Assembly: GCA_963662175.1 (NCBI GenBank)
Contig: OY759217.1
Span: 48,584,108 to 48,648,107 of the forward strand
DNA length: 64,000 bases
From: Aradus depressus
Lineage: Eukaryota > Arthropoda > Insecta > Hemiptera > Aradidae
Direction: 5' to 3'
The notes under the pieces were generated by a model. The model worked only from the letters and a program-made list of their open reading frames with translations, was not told the DNA's origin and ran no database searches. Within the stretch, counting starts at the first letter, position 1. Each line of letters opens with the position of its first letter. This document shows positions 21,096 through 32,332 of the stretch, piece by piece. The position numbers were made by a program, and so were the translations under genes.

Positions 21096-21489
21096 CAAGG
21101 GAGTGATGGATGAAGGGGATGTCATTATGTCGACAATAGCCACAATGTCTCCTCAGCTTCCAATTCACTTTACATTCCCACAGTAATCTATAGCCGCAAG
21201 GCTCACCTTTCTAGCGAGAAAACAGGCTCACTGTAGTGTCCAGCCATGGATTCTGGAGTTCGTGTAGGCCAGGGAACTAGCAAGGTCCGGGAGTAACCAA
21301 ACAGAAGATGTTGAGACTTAAAGGCAAACATGGTGAGCAACAGGGCAAAAATTGACAGGGAATAAAAAAAAAAAAATGGAATTAAATCCACACAACACAG
21401 TTTTTCTTCCTCAGCTGTACACAGTTTAGAGGTTATGTAACCTGTCACAAATATTTAAAAGAGGACATAGTCTGTAAAACTTCGGCGAT

Positions 21490-21715
21490 ATAAGCTGAAA
21501 GGAAGGGGGGTCAATTCAAAAATAATAACTGCCGATGTATGAATGTATCTACACAAAATTCAGTATGTGGATTTAGGAGTCCCTATGTAAGTCATCTATT
21601 GAATATTAGCGCAAATGGTCAACTGGTTTTGTACTAGGGTAGTTAAAAGTTAATTGATTAATTCATTCTGGAGAAGTTAACATTGTCGATGATTCACAGA
21701 CGACTCTTTTGTTCT
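21490..21715 (+). repeat. family A tail fragment, forward
   Basis: It contains 'AATAACTGCCGATGTATGAA', 'TGTGGATTTAGGAGTCCC', 'AGCGCAAATGGTCAACTGG', 'AAAGTTAATTGATTAATTCA' and 'TTCTGGAGAAGTTAACATTG', ending with the palindrome-like 'CGATGATTCACAGACG'. Further diverged forward fragments lie at 21880-22215 and 22610-23050. Confidence 0.75.
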
Positions 21716-23050
21716 GTTATTAAAAAATCAAATTAATGATTGGATAGATGCAACTTTTTTGGCTTTAGGCCAGAAAGAACTCTGCACTGCGGTGGGGAAT
21801 TTCACAATATCTTCAAGGAATAACTTGCGCTTTAATTTGACTATTCATCAATTACACTGTTCAACAAAAAAAAATTAAATTCATTTTTCTGGGGGTATCA
21901 AAGCAAAAAAAATAGAATGAATGCCGAAGTAATGAATGTTCCATCGCAACATTTTACTTGTAAATTTATAACCCTTATCAATCTTCAGCCAAATTTGTCT
22001 AAGGGAAGTGGAGAATCAGAAGTGGGTGACCCAAAAATCCAAGTAACTGTCGTATTATGGACGTAGTGACACGAAATTTAATATGATGATTCCGATGCCC
22101 CTGATCAAGACATTTGATTATCAATCAAATCAGTAAATTGATTTCTAAGGAAAGTCGATTAATTAACGCCGGGGACGTACATTTTCAATGATTCGCTCAC
22201 TTTTTTTTTTTTTTTAATAAAGAAGTGAGAAGATAAGTTCCTTTATTTCATTGATCTTCATTCGTTGATTGTATCCGACGTAACACATTTAGGGAATATA
22301 TACAAAACTTTAACAGATAAAATATTATATTTCCACTTTCTCTCTTCCAATGTATAACAGTTGAGTTCTTAAGAGTTAACTTCTTTTTCGAGACTTTTTG
22401 AGGTCTTTGTGCAGAGAAAAAGCCAAGTAAAATTCAATATTGATAAAAGAAAAAAAAAAAAAAAAAGATTGAAAAGAGCGTGCTTTCAAGAGAAGAGCTT
22501 AGGAGGTGGCCCCCCCTTCAGAGTATTAAAAATTTCTTTGCTTTCAGTGTCCAGCCAGTTCTTTTATACGGTTACAGCCTTCTACAAATAATCTTATATT
22601 TGAGGGTTATAGCAAAAGTTGTTAACTAAAAATACAGGAATGTATTGACACGAAATTTCATTTGTAAATTCAAATTCCTATAAAAATAATAATTAATTGT
22701 AATTTTAAGTGGAAGGGGGGGCTCAACTCAAAAATCCCAAAGAATGAATAAAACAAAACGAAATTTTATATGTGTGACCAGTACCCTATATGGACAACAC
22801 CTATCGATTTATATAATCAATGTATCGACAGAGTTGTTACGTCATTCATTTTAAATTTCACATTTCAATATTTATTAGGTACATAGTTTATTTTGGATGA
22901 GAGTTGGACCTGCTAAAGGACTCCTCCCCACTAATCCTACTACCTCTCAATATTTACATTGATTGGTTTTAGAACAAAAAAACAATGTTGTTGAATAGAG
23001 CTGGGGAAGTATTTTTCCGGTGATTCATTCATAGCCTTCATTTTGTCAGG

Positions 23051-23510
23051 ATGAGGACAAAAAAACGTTGATTTTGGACATGAGAAGCAGTGGCCTCCAT
23101 AACCCCAGTCTGACTACGCCAACCCTTCATCAGCCTAAATTCTGACTAATTGTAGTCTTCTTGAATATTCAAGAGCTAAGTCCCGTTACAGCTTTATTAC
23201 CTTTGTTTCCTTGTTTGTTTTTTGTAATTATTTTGTTACTTTGAATTTCAAAGTACCCACCAACAAATATCTGGGTGTGGCCAATGGAGAGACTATCTGC
23301 CACACACTCTTCTAAATATTGTGTTGTCTTTATGAAAAGGTTTTTCTTGTAAATATACAACTGAACGTATTTTTACGATTTTATTGGAATAAAGGCATAA
23401 GAGACAGAGCACGTTGGACCAGTGTTACTGTATAGAGCAAGTTTTGTAATCAGTCAGTTTGTTGACTTTTCATATATTCCGGAGTTTCATATTTTCCGAC
23501 CTCAAAGAGT
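23051..23510. other. no recognised feature
   Basis: No convincing gene, terminal repeat or array is seen. A short minus-strand frame at 23169-23360 has no family signature. Confidence 0.5.
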
Positions 23511-23859
23511 TTAGGTTAGGTTAGGTTTTACGACTCATGCCCGGGCTTTAACTACGAGGTCATATAGCCTACTACCAGAGCGCTCTTTCGTCACTCTGGT
23601 GGACATGAGCCCGACTCTACTGTGGGAGTCTTTCCTATTTTGCCTACCCTAAATTGTTATTCATCTATGGCAGGGGTGTTTAACGAGTACCTGACATCGT
23701 ACAGGCTCGGAACCATCGCTTAACGTCCCATCCGAAGGACGGCGTGCCCAAGTTTATTTTACCTCCCAGATAATATAAACTAAGGGCCTCGGTCGGGTTT
23801 CGAACCCACGACCTTCAGCTCAGAAGACAAGCATGCATACCTCTGAGCTACCGGCGCCC
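23511..23859 (-). mobile_element. tRNA-derived SINE, copy 10, full length
   Basis: This is the most complete copy. On the minus strand it opens with GGGCGCCGGTAGCTCAGAGG, has the B box GGGTTCGAAACCC, and contains all body blocks. Its tail on the plus strand reads TTAGGTTAGGTTTTACGACT. The preceding plus-strand sequence extends the TTAGG-like run. Pol III transcription from the internal A and B boxes is inferred from the tRNA-derived SINE class. Confidence 0.97.
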
Positions 23860-23868
23860 TTTTTTTTT

Positions 23869-24204
23869 CTAGGTTTAGGTTAGGTTAGAATTTATGACTC
23901 ATTCCCGGGCTTTCTACGAGGTCATATCGCCTACTACCAGAGCGCTCTTTCGTCACTCTGGTGGACATGAACCCGACTCTACTGTGGGAGTCCTAAATTT
24001 TACCTACCCTAAATTTTTATTCACGTAGGGCAGGAGTCTTTAACGAGTATCTGACATCTTACAGGCTCGGGACCATCGCTTAACGTCCCATCCGAAGGAC
24101 GGCGTGCTTAAGTTTATTTTACTTCCCAGATAAAATAAAGTAAGGGCCTCGTCCGGGTTTCGAACCCACGATCTTGAGCTCAGAAGACAAGCATGCATAC
24201 CCCG
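23869..24204 (-). mobile_element. tRNA-derived SINE, copy 11, tandem to copy 10
   Basis: A second near-full copy lies in the same orientation, separated from copy 10 by a short T-run. Tail AGGTTTAGGTTAGGTTAGAA, B box complement GGGTTTCGAACCC. The A-box end is degenerate (CATACCCCGGCACAC). Confidence 0.95.
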
Positions 24205-24264
24205 GCACACTCTATTTTTTATTTATCTTACTTAACTAATTTATTGTTAATTATTGACTTGGAA

Positions 24265-24330
24265 TTGAATTCTTAGGATGGCAGTTAATTGCCGAAACTA
24301 GTTGTGGTTTAAATAAAATATATTGTTATC
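24265..24330 (+). other. possible Penelope-type terminus (hammerhead-like)
   Basis: The segment GGATGGCAGTTAATTGCCGA followed by 'AACTAGTTGTGG' has the stem (GGCA...TGCC) plus GAAAC arrangement common in Penelope-like termini. The upstream CTGA of the core is CTTA here. No coding remnant adjoins. Confidence 0.35.
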
Positions 24331-24673
24331 TCTTCATTACTTATTTTCAAGATGTTTACTGTCGTATCCAATTACTTGCCTACTGACATTTTTGAGGCAG
24401 GAACTTCCATACGAAGAAATCGTTGAGTTGCGTTGACAATTGGATTTTTGCCTCTAATAAGAGTAACAAGGTCTTTTATGGAGCCAATCAATGAAGGAGC
24501 TCCAATCTGTGACAGTGCTCCCTACTATAAACCAATTGGCTCCAGATACGGAGACAAAATATTGAAAATATCCTGCTTCAGCGGACAGTTCTTTACAACG
24601 AAGAATTTTCACAATTTCTCTCATGAACATAGTAAACATTAATTTACAACTAGTTTGAATCATATAGCTAATT

Positions 24674-24775
24674 GTGAGAGCGTTGTAGCACAGTGGTATG
24701 CTTACTGTGTTTAAGATCGCGGGTTCGAAACCCGGCCGAGGCTCTTAGGTTTTTTAACTGAGAGGTGGGACATGA
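24674..24775 (+). mobile_element. SINE head fragment, copy 12
   Basis: A degenerate A box (TAGCACAGTGGTATG) and a perfect B box (GGGTTCGAAACCC), followed by GGCCGAGGCTCTTAGG and an 'AACTGAGAGGTGGGA' piece. The rest of the body is absent. It adjoins a reverse family A head at about 24770-24850. Confidence 0.8.
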
Positions 24776-25060
24776 AATTCAGGTGAAAACTGAATATCGA
24801 ATTTCTGCCCGATTACATAACTTCCCATATGTACTTTGTTCAACTGAGTAAGTAACTATCAGTTATCGAACGTGACTCGGTCGTCTGTAAAGTTACCACG
24901 CACTCACCCCCTATTCCACTTACCCACTACCCACCCTCCTAATCCCCACTTTTCCATCAGCCGATTTTGCTGAGAATATAAAGGTGTCGTCCTTATGGGG
25001 TTCTGGATGCACATATAAAATTTCATGTGGATACATTCATTCTACGGGGAATATATAACC
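24770..25060 (-). repeat. family A fragments, reverse
   Basis: The inverted head (GAATTTCTGCCCGATTACAT, AACTTCCCATATG) comes first. A body module follows with 'CAGCCGATTTTGCTGAGAAT', 'AGGTGTCGTCCTTATGGGG' and 'ATTTCATGTGGATACATTC'. No coding capacity. Confidence 0.7.
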
Positions 25061-25314
25061 ATGCGGAATAAATAACTTCCCCTATACTTCATAAGACTAT
25101 AAAACCCTATGGGATAGTTCTAGTCCCCCTATAAGTCTCTCACTCCACTACAAATTACAAATTGTAGTTTGACTGTTCCATCAGCTAAGTTGGAAAATAA
25201 TTGTTTATTTATTCGAATATATTTTCTGTTTTTCTTTAATTATTATTTTTATTTTGTTCTTAATGAAGATCAATGAATTTATTTTTTATTTGTTTATTTC
25301 TCAATTTTCGAATT

Positions 25315-25712
25315 ATTGCTCTTTATTAACAATTATTTGTTTCTTTATTTAATTATAAGAGGTCTCTACTTTGTTTGTAGGAGGGGAGTCCAAGGGGACC
25401 TCAAAAGGAACGCGAGCTTCGGCAACTAACTGGAGTTCTCTCAGGCCACGGTCGTCCGTTCAATAGACACCTACCACACTGTAGGAGTCAACGACAGTCC
25501 CTTGAAGAAGAAGGCGAGACGGCGGCACACTTCCTGGGTATATGCTCGAACGAGATTCCACATGTTTGGCAAAGATAATCATAGAGGAGGACTTTAAGAG
25601 CATTGGATGCTTAGGTCCCTAGGTGTGAAACACCAACCCACCATATATTTCTATTTATCTATTGCTCTTTTCTAACAATTATTGTTTCTTTAGTTAATTA
25701 CAAGAGGTCTAT
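25315..25712 (+). repeat. about 52-bp direct repeat flanking a LINE remnant
   Basis: The phrase ATTGCTCTTTATTAACAATT (ending AATTATAAGAGGTCT) at about 25315-25372 recurs, slightly changed, at about 25660-25712. The LINE remnant lies between the two. This is too long for an ordinary LINE target duplication and may be an older local duplication. Confidence 0.6.
25395..25640 (+). pseudogene. LINE ORF2 C-terminal remnant
   Basis: One plus-strand phase reads 'ELRQLTGVLSGHGRPFNRHL' and then, downstream, 'EEGETAAHFLGICSNE'. In LINEs of the jockey/R1 type the C-terminal region has this 'LTG.LSGH...NRHL...C..C...EET..H.L..C' arrangement. The middle of the motif is in another phase ('TVGVNDSPL'), so the frame is broken at least twice. 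No reverse transcriptase core is present. This is a decayed fragment, assigned by motif order only. Confidence 0.6.
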
Positions 25713-26142
25713 TTTTGTTGTTGGTTGATACATTTATTCCTTATGTTGTTATTCCTAAGGGCCGTAGATTATTACACAGTTTCCTGTATTTGTACTCGTT
25801 TTTTGACAAGAAAAATTTTCTTCGCAAGGAACAGAAAACAATTTAAAGAAAATGAGAGTATAAAAAAAAAACTCCAATGTTGGCCGAACCAGACTTTTTT
25901 TAGATTTTTACCATCAATATCCCAATTTTAGATGGGGAGAAGAGAAGATATATTCAGACACTTTTCAATAAAAAAACCGTCTTCTATTTTTTTCTTAATA
26001 ACATAACTGTCCCTATGGAAAAGGAAAAAAAAAATATATATTAATTGAGAAACATAAAGTTATATAAAAATAAGTGATGTGGCTTTTCTTATACCAACCA
26101 CGCTTACAGATCCACTCTCTCTCCCCCTCCCCTTCTCAAAAT

Positions 26143-26447
26143 CGTATGCATGCTTGTCTTCTGAGCTCAAGGTCGTGGGTTTGAAACCCGGCCGAGGCCC
26201 TTAGTTTATTTTATCTGGGAGGTAAAATAAACTTAAGCACACCGTCCTTCGGATGGGACGTTAAGCGATGGTCCCGAGCCTGTACGATGTCAGGTACTCG
26301 TTAAAGACCCCTATCCTAGGTGAATAAAAATTCAGGACTCCCACAGTAGAGTCGGGCTCATGTCCACCAGAGTGACGAAAGAGCGCTCTGGTAGTAGGCG
26401 ATATGACCTCATAGTTAAAGCCCGGGCATAAGTCATAATAATTAAAT
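26143..26447 (+). mobile_element. tRNA-derived SINE, copy 13 (5'-truncated)
   Basis: It begins within the head at GTATGCATGCTTG, carries the B box GGGTTTGAAACCC, and holds all body blocks through 'GCCCGGGCATAAGTCATAAT'. One short block after 'GAATAAAAATTCAGG' is missing. The flanks show no obvious target duplication. Confidence 0.95.
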
Positions 26448-26676
26448 AGATACCTTTTACTACATACATCCATTTTTACTAATTACTATATCAGTGAGAG
26501 TTTTTGAGTTAAGTCTCCCACCTAACCCTCCCTTCTTTTTGAATGATTGGGCTGAAAATCATTAGTTGTCATCCTTAGAGGGTTCTGAACACACATATAA
26601 AATTTCGTGTCGATACATTCATCCGAAGTTATGGTTTCACACACACAGACACACACACACACAGCCATTTTTACTT

Positions 26677-27260
26677 CCCCAGCTATTCGAAGTATTGAGG
26701 AAGTTATGTAATAGGTCAGAAATTTGATGCGAAATTTTCAACGAATTTCTGACCTCCTGATTATAAAATGAAAAAAAAAATGGCTGTCTGTCTGTTTGTG
26801 TGTGTATGTGTGTGTGTGTGTGCACGATAACTCTCGATAGAACGAATGTGAGATGAAAGGTGTATCCAGAACACAAAAACTGCCGTTGAAATGAATTGAC
26901 ACGAAATTTCATATCTAAATTTCAAGCCCTATAAGCACAACACTTATTAAATTTCAGCTGGATAAGCCGAAGGAGAGGTGGGATCAGAGGGGCTCAACTC
27001 AAATACCCTAATAACTGCTGACGTAATGAACGACAACATTTATTATGAGGGTTCAGAAGCAACTATGTAAGTCAAATATTGAGTTTTAGGCTTTGGAGGG
27101 AGAGCGAAAACGTAATTCATCATTTCTTGTTGGGGAAGTACATAGCCGGTGATTCACCGACCATTTTTTTTTTTTTGTAATAAGGAGGTTGGTAAACATG
27201 GAATTCCATTGAAAACTCCGCATCGAATTTCCAACCGATTACATAACATAAGTTCAAGTA
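26677..27260 (+). repeat. dispersed family A, near-complete forward copy
   Basis: In order: head (GAGGAAGTTATGTAATAGGT, TTTCAACGAATTTCTGACC), A-run, CTGTCTGTCTG plus GT repeats, 'CACGATAACTCTCGATAG', body modules ('CCCTATAAGCACAACACTTA', 'GGGGCTCAACTCAAATACCC'), tail ('AGTCAAATATTGAGTTTTAG', 'GGAGGGAGAGCGAAAACG', 'TTGGGGAAGTACATAGCCGG', palindrome CGGTGATTCACCG), T12 run, then the inverted head (GAATTCCATTGAAAACTCCG). The head and its inverted copy make imperfect terminal inverted repeats of about 90 bp. A reverse fragment at 26500-26676 abuts it. Confidence 0.85.
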
Positions 27261-27894
27261 TTTCGTCCTACAATGAAACTTCAAACTGAAGTTCAGGGTA
27301 AACTTAAGCCATTATGAAAGTTAATCAAGACAAAATCATGACCAATTCGATATCTAAATGGGTTTATAGAAGTCTAGAATAACAACGACGTTTAGTTTCT
27401 TCTTGTCTCTTGAGACGTTCAGGAAAAACGTAATTTCAGAAATGGAAACGTGACAGAAAAGTTTTTCTTCTTCAAGAGTTCCAAGTTGAGAAAATGGAAA
27501 AGCGATAAAGAGGATGAAGTTGTGTAAAGTGAACTGTTGAGACAGACAACTTTTCCAACTTTTCTTCACCCTCAAATTATTCAGTTTTGTCAAATAACTC
27601 AAATTTATGATAGTCCATCGCCTATGTTTTATTTCAGGTGTCAGTTTCTTTCAAATCAAATAGAGATTTACTTAGGGGGAGGGATATTTTTCTGTCGGGA
27701 CAAAAATGAGAAGATAGAGTTGAGTCATATTGTAAAGTTACATTTTGTACAGGGTGGATCTGGGGATGTTACATCGTGGGATGAGCTTCCACAGGAGAGG
27801 TGTAGACAGGGTTATTTTAATTAAATATACTTTTTCTACTCATGAATTTTCAAGTATTTATTTACTAATTTCGTATTCATTTCATTTTATTTTA
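27261..27894. other. no recognised feature
   Basis: Short frames on both strands (27354-27602 minus, 27537-27824 plus) carry no family signature. Nothing else is visible. Confidence 0.45.
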
Positions 27895-28325
27895 CTCAGC
27901 TGGGGGAAGTTGCGTAATCGGTTAGAAATTCGATGCTGACTTTTCAATATGGAATATCATGTTCTCCAACCTCTTATTTCCAAAAATAAAAAAGCAAACC
28001 TGTATATGTGTATATATAGATGTGTGTGAACACAATAACTATCGATATAATGAATTTATCGATACGCAATTTTACATGTGTATCCAGAACTTTCTAAGAA
28101 CGACACACCTATTGATTTTTAGTCAAAGAGGATTATATAATATACCCAAATACTGCCGATGTAATTAATGTATCGACACAAAATTTGTAGAGGATTCAGA
28201 AGCCAATATTTAAGTCAAATATTGAGTTTTAGGCCAATAGGTCGATCAGGTTTGGAGGGAGAGCGAAAACTTAATTGAATTATTCGTGCTGGGGAAGTAC
28301 ATAATCGGTGATTTGCTGACGACAC
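27895..28325 (+). repeat. dispersed family A, compact forward copy
   Basis: Head (GGGGGAAGTTGCGTAATCGG), then 'GTGTGAACACAATAACTATC', one to two body modules, and the tail (GTTTGGAGGGAGAGCGAAAA, GCTGGGGAAGTACATAATCG, CGGTGATTTGCTGACG). It is about 430 bp long with fewer body modules than 30385-31140. That shows the variable module count. Confidence 0.85.
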
Positions 28326-28790
28326 TTTTTACTAGTATTGTTATTACTAATCACATGTCTGAATTTAAAAGTTAATAACTGTTAATGAATTTAATTTATA
28401 AGCTATCTTGAAGGATACATACTTATGACGTATTCTATTACCATGTTTTTAACGGGAATAGATATTATTATTATTATCATTATTATCAATGCAGGCCCTG
28501 AAGAAGATATGGAAATTTTTTGTCTTATCGAGTACAAGCCTCATTTCTCTGTTCCTCCACTCCAGAGTACCTCCCCCCACTTTGTACAACGACCAAGAAG
28601 AGAATGTCGGGGCCACTCTAGGATACGACCGGATCTGACTCTTATATGGGTCGTAAACGGGTCGAAGGTTAACTAAGCACACCCACAGCCATTAAACTAA
28701 CTCCATCATGAAACTTAACAAAATCCACGCAAGCACTTGACAGGATTTCACAGCTATTAACTTTTTGGCGATTTGGTACAAATAATGGAA
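28326..28790 (+). other. unassigned stretch with a short open frame
   Basis: A plus-strand frame (28425-28676, 83 codons) follows an ATT/ATC-rich run and could include a splice acceptor-like 'TTATTATCAATGCAG' before 'GCCCTGAAGAAGATATGG'. No family is recognised. A host exon cannot be excluded, but a chance frame is as likely. Confidence 0.25.
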
Positions 28791-28796
28791 ATAAAA

Positions 28797-30312
28797 TGTT
28801 GCGGTGATTCACCGGCAATGTACTTCCCCAGAACGAATTAATCCATTACTGAAGGGTTGACTGGTGTTGGAGAAGAAGCGAAAAGTCGACCCTTTCTTTT
28901 GGTCGATGTGCTGTTATGTCCTCATTGGGTTTTGACTTGATTTGGCTGAAAATCGATAGGTGTTGTTCTTATAGGGTTCAAGTCACACATATACAATTTC
29001 GAGTCGATTCAATCATTATATCGGCAGTTATTAGAGTTTTCGTGTTATGCCTCCTCTCTAAACCCCAACGTTCCCTTCGGTCGATTTGGCTGAAAATCAA
29101 TAGGTGTTGTTAGGGATATATCGATACAAGTAAATACAAGTAAAGTATCGATACTTTTATTCGACACCAAGTACTTTTGGCATCGATACTTTTCTTTCGA
29201 TACCAAGTAGGTATCGAATAGATATTGCTTGTATCGATTCAAAGTAGGTAGATACTTGTTTCAAATTTCAACAATTTAAGAAATTATATAAATTTTTCAA
29301 TTCGTCAAAATCGTACACCGTTTAATTTCTTACAATTTTCTTTTATTTGTGGTTGCAGTAAAATACTGAACTCAAATTCCAGTCCACGGACAAATGATAC
29401 TCATATATTACGATGGTGATAACCTCATGTGTGATGTCATCACGCAGTCTGCATGATGCGTCCTTATTTCTTACCTTATTTACATTAAATGGCTTATCGT
29501 TTATGAAGGTATACGTTTGTTTAATGTTGAAGAGAACCGTGAACATGATTACGATTTCATTATTTTATTTTATTTTTACATTCCATTTTGTCAATTACAT
29601 ATTATAATTCCGCGTCCTACATAAAATGTGGATTTATTACACTTTAAGAACGTTTCGATCTCAGCGACTTGCAAAAAGTGTTTTAAAATAGTGAAATATT
29701 GTCGAAATACGAATAGTCTCCAGTAGTTTTATATCCTTAGAAAAAAAAAAAATTATGTTTATTCTTTAAGGCGTATTATTATTTTCAGTATGTTTTTAAT
29801 AATATAATTTTATCTTATTCGATTTAATTTATTTGTTTCTTATGCCCACTACAATATCTCATTTACATATATCTTTCAAATTATACTGTGTTTTTTTTAA
29901 TTATTATTATATATATATATATATATTATACATCGTTTAAAATTAATTATAACGAAGTACTCGATGCAATACGATTTTTATTTAAATTGATATAGATTTA
30001 TAAAAATTAATTATAACGAACTACTCGGTTCAATCGATACTTTTATTCGATACTTGAGTGGTATCGAAAGTTTTATTCGATACTACTCATCATTAAAGTA
30101 TCGATACTTTGTGGTATCGATAGAACCCTAGGTGTTGTCGTTGGATGGCTCTGGATTCACATATAAAAATTTACGCCGATACATTTATTTTATCGGGAGT
30201 TATCGTTTTCACAGACAATTTTTTTTAATATTTGGAATCTAGAGGTCGGAAATTAAATTCCGTTGAAAACTCCGCATCGAATTGTTGACCGATTACATAA
30301 CTTAGCCTATTC
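28797..30312 (-). repeat. family A reverse copy interrupted by hAT element
   Basis: Plus-strand order: inverted tail (CGGTGATTCACCGGCAATGT), two body modules, the hAT insertion at 29111-30130, then the rest of a body module ('ATTCACATATAAAAATTTAC'), a short T-run and the inverted head (GAAAACTCCGCATCGAATTG). Removing the insertion and one target duplication restores a normal family A module. Confidence 0.85.
29111..30130. mobile_element. hAT-type non-autonomous element with 8-bp duplication
   Basis: The 1020-bp element starts TAGGGATATATCGATAC and ends with the complement of TAGGGTTCTATCGATACC. It is flanked by the perfect 8-bp duplication GGTGTTGT at 29103-29110 and 30131-30138. Eight-bp duplications and TAGGG-type ends are typical of hAT transposons. 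Both ends are packed with repeats of TATCGATA and TCGATACTTTT in both orientations, which may be subterminal transposase-binding repeats. A 67-codon minus-strand frame inside (29343-29546) shows no transposase motif. Confidence 0.92.
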
Positions 30313-30384
30313 TTCGTATACCTGAGGAATGAATTGAAAGAATTAATCAACGCTGTTGATTGTTGTCGCTCTCCCTCTGAATCG

Positions 30385-31140
30385 AAACTATACGAAGTAT
30401 AGGGTAGGTTTTTAATCAGTCAGAAATTCGATGCCAATTTTTCAACGGAATTTCATATTTTCCGACCACCAGATTCCAAAAATGAAGAACAATTGTCTGT
30501 GTGTTTGTAAATAATTCCCGATAGAATGAATGAATCGACAAGAAATTTTATATGTACATCCAGAACCCTCTAAGGGCAACACCTATTCATTCTCAGACAA
30601 ATCAGTCAAAGGGATGTTGGAGATTAGGGGAGAGGTTAAACTCAGAAACTTTCTTTACTGCCATTGTAAAGCCCTATAAGAACGACACCTAAACATTTTC
30701 AGTAGCATCGGCTTAAGGGAAAGGGGAATCTGAGGACACAATTTAAAAAAACCAATAACTGTCGATGTAATGAATATATCGACATGAAATTTCATATTTA
30801 AAAACAAAACCGTATGAGAACATTACCTGTTAAATGTCAGCGAAATCGGCCTAAGTAAAGGGAGGGGGGGGGGGGGGGGGGGGGACTCAACTCATCAACT
30901 CTAATAATTGCCGATTTAATCAATTTATCGACACACAATTTATTATGAGAATTTAGGAGCCTCTTTGTGAGTCAACTATTGATTAGTATGAGCAAACAGT
31001 CGTCTGATTTTGGAGGGGGAGCGAAAAGTTAATTGATTAATTCGTTCTACGTTTTCGTAATCAGGGTGTCGGAACAGACGAAATTCCGATGAAAATTAAA
31101 CATAGATTTTTGGACCAACTAAATAACTTGCCCTGTTATC
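30385..31140 (+). repeat. dispersed family A, long forward copy with inverted-head end
   Basis: Head (ATTCGATGCCAATTTTTCAA, CGGAATTTCATATTTTCCGA), 'AATTCCCGATAGAATGAATG', then three body modules with 'ATCAGTCAAAGGGATG', 'CATCGGCTTAAGGGAAAGG' and 'AATCGGCCTAAGTAAAGGG'. Next come a G17 run, the tail ('TTTATTATGAGAATTTAGGA', 'TTGGAGGGGGAGCGAAAAG') and an inverted head (GGTGTCGGAACAGACGAAAT ... AACTTGCCCTG). It gives the clearest view of modular body repeats of about 100-120 bp. Confidence 0.85.
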
Positions 31141-32332
31141 CCCCAAATGGGTAGTAAGTAATTAGCAGTAACCCCGGAATTCGATCCGGGAATCTTCTCA
31201 TAGATGGTGTGCCCTCTGAATGGAGAGGATCCAGGAGTAAAAGAGAGTGAGACTGTGGGAGTATCTCCAGATGTAGAAGACATAAACCTGAATAGAGGAC
31301 ACAGATCCCAGAAAAACACAGGGACAAAGGTGGCTAAACTTGATCCTTGGGGAAACTTAACAACTTAGCTGGGGGTATCACACCACACATGTGCTTAGCT
31401 CAAAACAAGTTTTTTTTTTTTTTTTTTCATTTAGTTAGAAGGGTTTCTATTAAGGTACCACCTATGACAACTTTCAGAGTATAAATATCGCATCCAGACG
31501 GGGTTGGGTGCATGAGACTATAGAACTGTTTTATACTTCGCGGGCTGCCCGCAATTATTTCTTTCATATCGTTTCCGATTTCTTTGAAATTTTTATTTTG
31601 TCTGAAACCTGTTTCAGATCGATCCACTCAATCAATTTGAAACCTGACAAGTGTGTCATTAATTCATGATTGTTTTCTGCACATGTATTTTTTTGTATTA
31701 ATTCATTTTAAGCCCCAACTATACAAAAACTTAACAACCAGCAGTTGGGCTTACATATATACATAAAGAAAGAATGAAAGGGAAAGGGGAATAAATAAAT
31801 AAATAATTAATTATATAATTAATAAGAGTGATGAGCAAATGCAGATGCTACGACGAAAGCCCGAAGTTGGCTAATTCTGATCAAAAATGTAGCCAGATCG
31901 CAAATTAACCATCCGACTTGGCCAGAGTTATCTTTAATTTTTGGAATATTTTAACGATATATACGACAGGAGAACCTGTACTGCCTGTACCAAAATTACC
32001 AAAGGTAGGGTCAACATTATTTCATATGAACAGCTGCCCTGATAAAAAATCTTCACGTGTACAAATCATCATGTTTCCTAATGAAAAAATGTTGACACGA
32101 CATTGATCTTTTTAGAGAAGTTGTAAAAGTCCCATCCCCATTTTATACATCGAAATGATAATGAAAATATATTTTTCGATCTCCTGCCAAGTCAGTTGCA
32201 TTTTAGCCTGCCATTTCCATATTCGATTTCAATCTTTGACCTTAACACATACAATAATCAGGAAATTTCTTAAATGTTATAACTTTGTTTATAAACTGTA
32301 GTGACTTACTACATATTTTAAATCAAATCTAA
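31141..32332. other. no recognised gene
   Basis: Short frames only. A T-run lies at about 31410-31427 and a (TAAA)n-like stretch at 31790-31815. Nothing else supported. Confidence 0.5.

Noticed and set aside
20769..21168. Minus-strand frames over the 95-bp array
   Set aside because: The repeated peptide comes from tandem DNA and shows no family signature.
23780..23859. Possible tRNA gene (A and B boxes, cloverleaf-like head), also at other SINE copies
   Set aside because: The head is always followed by the same SINE body and lacks a clean acceptor stem closing.
24433..24663. Overlapping plus and minus 69-codon frames
   Set aside because: No domain, no codon signal and mutual overlap on both strands.
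31119..31327. Minus-strand frames near a GATCCGGGAATC phrase that resembles a Pol III B box
   Set aside because: The B box is imperfect, no A box was found at the right distance, and the frames have no signature.
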